From Deinandra increscens subsp. villosa (Eukaryota > Streptophyta > Magnoliopsida > Asterales > Asteraceae), in the NCBI GenBank assembly GCA_039602395.1, contig JBCNJP010000028.1, positions 620,001-684,000 of the forward strand: DNA of 64,000 nt, in the 5' to 3' direction. Positions 55,082 to 64,000 of this stretch are shown here, piece by piece (position 1 is the stretch's first letter; every line of letters starts with the position of its first letter). The position numbers and the translations under genes are program-made. The notes below the pieces were generated by a model. The model was not told the origin of the DNA and ran no database searches. It saw nothing but the letters and a program-made list of their open reading frames with translations.

Positions 55082-56398
55082 CATCTTCACAAGAAGGATG
55101 GAACAACTTCCTTCATCTCCACCATCGACGACAATAAGTGGGCCCATAACCCACAGGTCCAGAGAATTCCGTACGACGACGACAACAAAATGCAAGGAAA
55201 CTAACAATGAGATAAGCTATGATGGAACTGAGAGAAATGCATTAGGAAAATACATCAGGAAGACGATTCGCAAGCGAAAATGGCGGAAGACAAACACTCT
55301 TTACGCACTACTTTCTTCCCTATTTCTTTTACGACTATAACTAGGAAACAACAGACACTTAGGAGTTCATCCCTACTAAGTATACCTATATATACATATA
55401 CATACATATACATACATGTACATACATGCATCTTGTGATGATATTTTCTTATACTCCTCGATTTATACCTTCTCCTATTCTTACGATCTATTTAAAACAC
55501 TTGTCTCTTCATAGGAAGCAAGTCATTTGTGAAACGAACAACATGCTACACAACGAAGAGCTCATCCTTCGCCATTCGTGGGCTAAACTTCCTTCATAAA
55601 ATAGTTCCTCCCTTCAGACGACTCCCAACGATTCTTTGATCTTTTCACGTCTTCTTCCACTCCTTTGCTTTTTGGACGGTTTGGAAAATCCTTAAACATG
55701 GAGAGCCTACCTCCAAATCCTCTATGCTCCTTCCGTGCCCAAAGACCGAAGACTACACAACGAAAAAGAAGATATCTCTACCATCAGATGAACAACACTA
55801 TGACGATTACGAACGGCGCCTTCTTATTCTTCTTTTTCTTCTTCCTCATCTCCATCTACGCCTCCACCAGATATTGTTGTTATTTTCAACTATTCTCCTA
55901 TGCGATGCACATGAATAAATGAGAAGTCCCAATTAAAGAAAGCCTAGTCAACCACTCGAGTCGGTGACAAAAGTGGTAACACGAAGAAATTACGAAGACT
56001 CAAGACCAACATCAACGACAACACGATGCTACGTGAAGAATGAATAACCATAAGAAGCGGACGTGTAAGACATCATCAACCCTCTACACAAGCAACCCTA
56101 GTTATTTAGGAAATCCTTGAAACTCTTACAATGTGTATATTTCTATTACAACACATTGTAACCTAATAACATAACTTCAGTGACTCTGTGTGAATTACGT
56201 TTTCTCATGCTTTTCCCGCTATAATCTTCTTATTACTACACGTTTATCCTCGCTTATGCTCATATATATCCGCAAATAGGTGTGGCTCCTATGTTTACAT
56301 TTCCCGAATGTAAACTTAGATGTCCGAAGTACCAGCACCTCGTACATACATTACGACAACCTTAGTTTCAGGATGAAACTCCTTAAACATGGGGAGAA
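55082..56398 (+). mobile_element. Degenerate internal region of an older LTR element, right part
   Basis: No readable retroviral domain. It ends in ACATGGGGAGAA (56388-56398), a polypurine-tract form usual just before a plant gypsy 3' LTR. A TATACATA microsatellite lies at about 55385-55430. Confidence 0.45.
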
Positions 56399-56619
56399 TG
56401 TAACACCCCTACATTTTTCCATATTATTTTTTTCGCGCCATTTTATTGATAATTACACCTTCTCTTATAAGAATAGAAGAAGCATAATCGATGACAAATA
56501 CAAACAATATATATATATATATATACATGTACACAAACACATTTACACACATGATCACCCGTCTAGTAATATCAACCACTCTCAAATTCAAATTCTCAAC
56601 AATACCCATCTTTCACCTC

Positions 56620-57080
56620 TCAAGCCCAATAGCTCAATCTCAAGCCCATCACTTCACCACTAAGCCCATTAAGCACATAGTAAGCCCAATCAAACACATA
56701 TGGGCCACCAAGGCTCATCAAGTGAACCATGGATTGTAAAGCCCATTAGATTGGACTACCTACTATATTTAGGCCTCCTAAGCCCAATAAGCCCCAATTA
56801 GAGTCAACGGGTCACCAAGGCCCAATAAAACTCTAAACATGGGCCAAACACTTACATATAAGTGTGTGGGCCTCTCCAATACTCACATTGGGTCGTAATC
56901 AATTAACTAGCTACAAGGGCCCAAACCCTTTGGGCCGGTTAGGATAAATGAGCCCAATAAGTAGTTAATGGACCAACAAACCCATATGTTGATCCACTTA
57001 ACATATATGGGTCGTCCAAGACCATGTAAATTCTAAATCACACATTGGTAGCCCAATACTCCTTTTATCTTATATGACTT
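56620..57080. promoter_or_regulatory. Dense TGGGCC/AAGCCCA (site II type) cluster in LTR U3
   Basis: About 20 copies of AAGCCCA, TGGGCC or GGCCCA occur within 460 bp, ending about 480 bp before the TATA box. Such words are known plant site II elements bound by TCP factors in promoters of ribosomal and mitochondrial protein genes. Confidence 0.55.
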
Positions 57081-57560
57081 GATCTAATAGCCCATATTGA
57101 GTTGATCCAATGGCCAAGATCACTTGCAAGATCAATGGCCAAGATCAATCTTTTTCTCTCTTGATCCAAGGGTCCACATCCACCCACCAATCATAACCCA
57201 TGCATACTTCCAACTTCACATTGGTCACACTCTTACACAAACTCCCATTGGCCAACCAATCATGACTCATGTAAGATTCTTCTCTCCTATTGGTCACATA
57301 CCAACCCATATGTAAATATATGATACTTAAGGGACTAGAAGTGTAAATATGCCAGCTAGACCACCCAATAGGAAGCCTTGCATGGCCATCCCCAAATCAT
57401 GCATGGTTACTTACAATCCTAACCAAATCTTCGTTACCCAATCAAGACCTATGCAAAGACTTAACCATCAATTGGCTCCACATCACATCTATCACATACT
57501 CCAACCGAAAACCACTCTCCCACTAACGGTTTAGACCAAGGGTATTGCCCTCTTCTCTTC

Positions 57561-57570
57561 TTTATATAAG
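57561..57570 (+). promoter_or_regulatory. TATA box of the 4.2-kb LTR
   Basis: TTTATATAAG followed by CACACCCTCTCCTCACTCTC, a typical plant core promoter and start region. Confidence 0.55.
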
Positions 57571-60564
57571 CACACCCTCTCCTCACTCTCAAATTAGAAA
57601 TCACCCTCCTTAGCTCCCTCCATCGGTCAGCTCTCTTTCTAACCGTAGCTAACACCCTCTTCACTCTCCCTCTCTTTATCTTTCACGCCTTACAACAAAC
57701 CACCACTAAACCGCCACCATAGCACCATAATAAAACCACCATGCAACCACCACTACCACCTTTCACCACCAAACCATCACTCTACCATCACAAACCTCCC
57801 ATGCAACGGTCCCGTCGCCACCTTGTGATCACCACTCCATCATCACCCTCATTCAGCCATTCTCATCGATATGCAAGACATGCATGGTCATCACTCATAT
57901 GTATAGGCATCCACCGCCATCTATCGGGTTGCATGATCAAGCTAAAGAGTCCTCAGAGTAAGTTATCCTCCTCCGTCCTTATATCACCTCTCCAAGGTAT
58001 AGTCTTATCCCATTTCATTCTCGCTTCATCTTCATCCACCTATTGTTTGCTATCCTCCTAAACTGGTTGAGATCTAGAGAAACTACACACACACGAACAC
58101 ACAAATATTCTTGTATAAACACACATGCATGCACTATAATCATCCATATTAACGTTAACATATGCATGTATATATATATGCTATGAACACGTGCAATCAT
58201 GTTAACTAGTCACAACACCCATAAAACATACATGCATGTAGCACTTCCAATAAAACTAAGCCAATCACTAAACTATCTGATAACTTGGATACATTAATGG
58301 TCGCCATCACAAATCCGTGTATGTATATGTTGTCATAAATAAAACTCATATTTGTGTATAGTATTGTGTACTATAAACCCACTAATTATCACACTAAACC
58401 AAACTGACTAATACAATTAAATCACATACATGAATCAGGTCAATATAAGCTAAACAAGTCCATAGGCCCAATCGGCCAACTAAACCGGACCGAGAACCCG
58501 ACAAACCACCGGGTTGACCCAGATTTGTCGGGTCAGTGGCACCGTCGGGTCGGACTGAGCTTGACACTGTTCGGGTCTGGTCCACAAACCAACCCAACCG
58601 GGTTAAGCTCGTCGGTTCAGGTTAATCCGGTAAGTCCATCGGGCACAGAAACGGTCTCGGACAACATAACAGTGGGCTCAGGCCCATTGTCCAACCAAGT
58701 AGTTAACTGGGTCAGTCCACTAAAGCCTAAAACCCCCAAGTGGGCTAAACCCACTATTGGACCAGTAAACCATTCGAACCAGAAGACTAATGCAATCCAG
58801 TTGGGTTACGGGCCAGTAGCAGTCCCAGCGCCTTTTCTGTTGGGCTTCGGGGCTCGAGTACGGGTCCAGTAGGTATAGATGGGTACCCGGGTGTGATCTG
58901 AAGTGGTAAATGGGTCGGGTCAGGCTCATACTAATCGGGTTATACCCAAGCCAACTAAACTTATATAACATATATACATTTTAAATAATAAACCTTTTTA
59001 TAAAAATTCATACAAAACAATATAGTTTTTCTAATCACTTAACTTATATAATTATTTAAGTGATACTCATTTTCCATTATTTGATTTAAGTAAATAACCT
59101 AATACTCATAAATACATGACAACCGTTGATAATATATTTTTAACCCAAATACCTAGGTTACAAAATGTAGTTTATAAATATTTTTACTAAATGCATGGCA
59201 ACCCTATTTTTACCAGATAATCATAACTTGATTATTATTTTAAAACTCATATGCATGCACTTATTTTACAAAATCTATCATAACCCCTTTTTGGGCCCAA
59301 AACCCAATTCCAACCCTTAGGCGAACCAGGTCAAAGCCTATGCCAAATTAAAGAACAAAACATATTTACACATGCACACACATATTCATGATAGATAAGC
59401 ATTCAGACACAACACAATACACACATTTAACTATAAAGGTACTTAGGAATCTCGATCGAATATGGAAATGGAAACAACGGGTTAATCACCCGAACACATA
59501 ACTTAATTGGTCATAAATCATTACTTTAGGTGCCAAATATTAGAAGACAAGGAAACCCAAACTACTTGGGAAATGCAAGTGCTTAGGTGAGTATTCACAT
59601 CCTTTTCCCCCTTTTACTTTTTACTGTTTTGGGGTTATACATACTATCTTTATTTCAAGCGTGTATTTATTTCAATTATCGTACTTTCTTTATTTACATG
59701 TCGGACTTGATTATTTTATGATGCTCGATATACATATGTTTGAACTAGTGATACTTACCCCGACTAGTCCCACACGTACACAATCTTAGTCCTTGGTATA
59801 GGTATGCGGGTATAGTGGGTAGCGTTATTTGGGGATAATAACACCATGTCATTATGCCCATGTATTCCGTGACGCCCTCAAATGGAACGGCATTTTGGCC
59901 TTTGGTACATCGAAACCCCATGGTTGGGTTCACTTTATTTATTTATTTCAGGAACGCTCTATTGGCGAGTGGTCATGCGCACGTAACTTTCGGGTATGAC
60001 CACGACGGATAGAGAATGGTTGATTGTGTAATTATATTCATTATGAAACCATATCATCCCAGAGTAGACGAGCCATCTATTTGAATTCTATTGTGATGAC
60101 GTACGATAAAACTTATATTTTAAACTATGTACAATAAAACGATACTTTTTGGCAAATACAACTCCTTTCACACTTTTACCAAACTTAAACTCTTTTTGAT
60201 AAAACTAAACATTTTTGACAAATCTAAAGGAAATCCTTCTTCGTACGATGCTTACTTTTACTAACCATGTGAACTCACTCAACTTTCTAGTTGACACAAA
60301 TTCTTTTTGAGTATGTATCGGGTACCTAGCTTGGATAAGTTTCAATAGAAGACCAATGAAGTAGATTCGCTCGCATGCGCATGAAGACAACCCTAGAAGA
60401 CTATAGATTTCGCCCTAGATTTACATTTAAAGTCTCCTAATTGTTGTATTATTTCCTTAAATTAAACTATGTACTCTTAAAGTTTTAATAGAATGTATTC
60501 ATTTGGTGCTTTCAAACAGATACGATCTTGGCTATCTCGACCTCCCAAGGGCAGGGGTGTCACA

Positions 60565-61347
60565 CTAACCGTTTCGTGGTGTCATTCTTTCAATCGTGTC
60601 TCCATATAAGGAGAGTATCAAAGCTCCTCTTTCTTTTGAATGTTTTGGGGTGAAACATGTAATGTATTAAAATCTCATATTCAATACACTTTACTAAAAA
60701 TATATATGCAAACTCTATGTGCTATGTGTGTTCTTGTATGTTAAACTTGTGTGGATTATTACTGTGAACGATTAAACGATGTGAATGAGTGAATGACGTG
60801 AATGATTGAACGATGTGAACGATTGAACGACCTTGTGTGACATTAACTGTAAAAGGTCGGGGGTCACGATAATAGATCTATTGGCTTGACAAGCCCACTT
60901 GGCCTGCCTTGGCTTGGGCGCCTTGTGATTGAAAGCCTTACTCTCAGGGTTGGTTCATACACTCTTATTTGCTCTATTTCATATCAAGTTTATTATACTC
61001 GATTACACTTAACTCATGGATTGCATGGCTTTACACTTATTATGTACGCTTAACCTATGTTTACGCACCAACTATTCGTAGTTGACCTTTATTTTGTACA
61101 TGTTACATGTTCTGCTCTTAGATGAAGGATAATTGTTGATGACACTTTAGGATGCATGTGGACTTAGTGAGACCTAAATTAATCAAGTTATGTTGTTATC
61201 ACTTGTTGTGTTGTATTTGGTTTATTATGTAAACATTGAATATAATCAAATGGGTTGATTCACAATAACACAACATTTAATTAGTGTTGCGTGCATCTGG
61301 ACAATCATTGCAACTCGACATATTTCGCTGTCAGTTGTGATGTGATA
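60565..61347 (+). mobile_element. Family A LTR, second copy
   Basis: From about 61020 to 61347 it matches 1020-1316, ending TGTGATA (mutated from TGTGACA). The left part, to 60565, has no match in the first copy, so the left edge is tentative. It abuts the end of the 4.2-kb LTR. Confidence 0.5.
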
Positions 61348-61350
61348 GAT

Positions 61351-61363
61351 TGGTATTAGAGCC
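61351..61363 (+). other. Primer-binding site of family A second copy (one mismatch)
   Basis: TGGTATTAGAGCC, one C-to-T change from the canonical site. Confidence 0.7.
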
Positions 61364-64000
61364 ATGGCTGCAGGGATCTAGGTTATTAGAATCGGCTTGA
61401 CATAGACTTATGCCTTAGATGTCCTGCATGAGTGCCTCATGCATAGATGCATATATGAATTATATGTCCAATAATTGCTTTTTAATCATGCATGTTTCAA
61501 TTATTACCTTTGTCGTTTAGCACACACTTGAACACAAATCACATGAGTCTTCCTAGCCTCCTTCCTTAGTAATGGTGCCTTACGTACCATTTAGGGAAAT
61601 TGATTCCTGATTTTATAATCTTTTCAGAAATGCGACCTTAGTGTGATTGACGTGTAGTAACTGGAATGGGAACCCTACCCACCTTCCATATTAACAATGC
61701 ACGAATTGTGACCTTCTCGGTCATCGCGTCGGTATCTGCTGCTGATCCGGCCCTCCCATGAGCACCTGTCACCAGCCAGGTCGAGTTTGTCTCAAGTGTT
61801 TCAACCCGTGTTACCAATGTTTGTTCGGATCTCTGATGTTCACTAGGTTGCCTTGTCTCCACCCTGGCTTGCTATTTTATGTTACCCCTGATTGTATTAC
61901 TCTTATGTGTTCCATGTTGGCCCCCGTCAACGGCAATGCTGACCGTATAACCTATGCTGGGGCTTTCGACTCAGATGTTGTTTGATGAATCTGATGTTAA
62001 TGCTTTGTAATCATTTGAAATTGTTGATAGGCATTCCCCTTATTTTTGATGATATTTGAAACCTTATCGTTCTATGTCAATTATACATTTATGTACCCAG
62101 ATATGTGTTGTGTCTTTCGGATTCTGAACTGTTTATTCCTTGTATCATCTTTATCATTTTGTGTATGTTGGGTGAATTCTCGTTGGTTGGTTCACGAGTT
62201 TACAAATTCTGTGGCTACAGGATTACACATATATATGCAAACAAGTGGGCACATTAGCGGGTTATGAACCTACGAACACATGACCCTTCTGTTTTGTTAA
62301 AAGTTTCAAGCTAACCATTTAAAATGCCTTCGTTTTGATATTTCTCGCGTATCTTCTAGGTATGTGTGTCTGGGAGTCTACCCGTTTGGAAATTTACGAA
62401 TTCACAAGTCCACATGTTTACGTGATTACATGTGTATGAGTTTATGACTTTACGACCCCTTGAATAGATAACCTTATACACATATCGGTGTCAAATCTAT
62501 CCGTTTAAAGCGAAATCTTCATAATCGTTGAGTTATGTTTGCTCCGCGACCCAACTCTTTGATTATCGTACTTCGGCATTGTTCGCTATTAGCACCTCCA
62601 CACCTTTTTCTTTCTCTTATCTCTATGTTCCCTTAGAGTTTTATTTTAGTTATCATTATAACTCAGTATGCATTGAGAAAATCATTCATATCTCACCCCA
62701 GACATTCAGGTTCTGGCAATCCTCGATGATAAACCAGTCTGTGGGCTCAAGCCCACAATTACTTGCGTATGGAGCGCATGCGTCTAGGACCCAAAATTAT
62801 GGAAGTTCATCATAATGAAAGGGGAATCGGAGACATTTGAAGACACATCGGGTCTTCCTCCCTTTCACCAAATCGACTTTCACATTGCCCTTATGCCCGT
62901 GCGACTCCAGTTTTAAGTCACCTTATCGTCTCTAACCCCCGGAAACTGTTTGCCGTTGTGCGATCGTTTCCCCTTTGTGGGTTTCATCTCGTCCATTGTG
63001 TTGATCCTCCTTAACCTGTGCCTTTCATGCGTCTTGGTTTTCGCTCGTGTTAAGATCTTTCTTTCTAGTATGCAGTAGTGTCTGGATCCAAATTCATGTT
63101 TCGACCGGCACTTCGCGACCCTTTTCCAAATTCATGATCGCCCTCATTGGCGATGAACGAATTTGCTCATTTCTCATTTTTGATTTCTATAGTGGGGAAA
63201 CTCGTTTGTATTCAGCCAATGGACTCTGGGATTCTTCGGCTAGTTAGGTTCATGAAATTGGCTCTTGATTAACTCAATAATTAGTTTTATGGAATTTGAT
63301 TCTTGCCTCACATTACCAGATTTTCTAGGCATTGATCGATGAATCTAGTTTTAGGCTCGATATCTATCATTTTATCGATTCGGCCCTTGGATTCGGCTCC
63401 TATTTGTTGCATGTCTTCGATGATTGTTTTGGTTGTGGTTCTTTCTTTCTTAGTTCTATCTTTACTTGACCCCTTTTTGATTCGTTAATCTATTGCCTTG
63501 CGTACGTTGTTTAATTCTCAATCTATGACCGCATTTGAAGGGTACTATGGGTGGATGTGATCGGTAATCACTATCGTTCGAGTTATTCTTTATCTCATGT
63601 CATCTATTTTAGCAAGTTCGCGTATTTCAATTTATGTTCGATTTATGTTATAAGATATCTCACATTTCAAGTTATGTTATTCGGTCCATGTTATTGGGTT
63701 CATGTATTTTTAGTTATGTTATTCAATTTATATTGTTGGCTCTTGTATTTCGAGTCATTCTATTTGATTCATGTTATCGGGCTCATGTAATTCGAGTCAT
63801 GCTATTCGATTCATGTTGTCGAACACACGTATTTCAAGTCATGCTATTTGATTCATATTATCGGGCTCAAGTATTCCGACACACAGTTTCGGTTCATATC
63901 ACCGGATACATGAGTTGCGAGTCATGCTGTTCGGATCATGTTATCAATACATGTATTTGGGAAAATGCTATTCGGTTGATGTTATCCGTACACGTACTTC
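61364..64000 (+). mobile_element. Family A internal region, second copy (cut by window end)
   Basis: Collinear with 1333-3811 and 6361-7600, without the solo LTR insertion and with a deletion near 61670. No coding domain. Confidence 0.6.
63600..64000 (+). repeat. 42-bp tandem repeat, second copy
   Basis: The same CATGTATTT/GAGTCATGCTATTTG array as at 7060-7600, running off the window. Confidence 0.7.

Larger units (their letters stand above)
56399..60564 (+). mobile_element. Long LTR (4.2 kb) of an older, gypsy-like element
   Basis: It starts TGTAACACCCC right after a purine tract and ends GGGGTGTCACA; the two ends are near-inverse, as LTR ends are. A TATA box (TTTATATAAG, 57561-57570) is preceded by a dense field of AAGCCCA/TGGGCC words (56620-57080) and followed by a CT-rich start. 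The landmark TTAGGTGAGT near 59583 resembles the LTR fragment at 44020. No partner LTR is in the window, so no target duplication can be checked. Confidence 0.55.

Noticed and set aside
56394..60569. Target-site duplication around the 4.2-kb LTR as a solo LTR
   Set aside because: Flanks GAGAA and CTAAC do not match, and a purine tract lies just before it, so it is better read as a 3' LTR.

Overview
The window is nuclear DNA of a plant, almost certainly a eudicot: it has a plant P-class PPR gene, pieces of an intron-containing 60S ribosomal protein L7 gene, plant Copia and Ty3/Gypsy retroelements primed from initiator tRNA-Met, a CACTA end and a MITE-like hairpin. The element types would fit a large, repeat-rich genome such as an Asteraceae species, but nothing here proves the family. 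Only one cellular gene looks intact (the PPR gene, 12266-14221). A 500-N assembly gap lies at 16444-16943.

Layout, left to right. 1-8779: an old non-coding LTR element (family A), with a 2,549-bp solo LTR inserted in it at 3812-6360 (TSD TTCAC). Its 3' end abuts the promoter and first exon of an unidentified, truncated minus-strand gene (8780-9015). 9544-12054: a block bounded by short inverted repeats, made of TTGGAATT repeats around a very GC-rich minisatellite that changes strand several times. 12256-14221: PPR gene with an overlapping upstream ORF. 15420-16040: decayed endonuclease-like fragment. 17430-31030: an RPL7 pseudogene split exactly at an exon-intron border by a very young 12.67-kb SIRE-like Copia element (17615-30288, two 484-bp LTRs that look identical, TSD CCCAT). 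31455-33812: tandem repeats and low-complexity DNA. 33899-35807: three tRNA-derived pol III-like modules and the end of a CACTA transposon. 35808-42302: a decayed minus-strand Ty3/Gypsy element of the Tat type. 42302-46952: overlapping LTR relics. 46958-55076: a young non-autonomous element on the minus strand with 1.37-kb LTRs, a gag ORF and no pol (TR-GAG type, TSD TTAGT), inserted in an older element whose 4.2-kb 3' LTR is 56399-60564. 60565-64000: a second family A copy, cut by the window end.

The most interesting signal is a short word, GCGAAACT, repeated dozens of times in the non-coding parts of the young Copia element and again in the unrelated solo LTR at 3812-6360. The two arrays share a recognisable homologous block in the same orientation relative to each LTR's transcription, which suggests that a motif array moved between retrotransposon superfamilies. 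Other signals include a word bias around AGGATCCT through the whole Tat element, a dense field of TCP-type TGGGCC/AAGCCCA sites in the 4.2-kb LTR, and the three tandem pol III-like modules.
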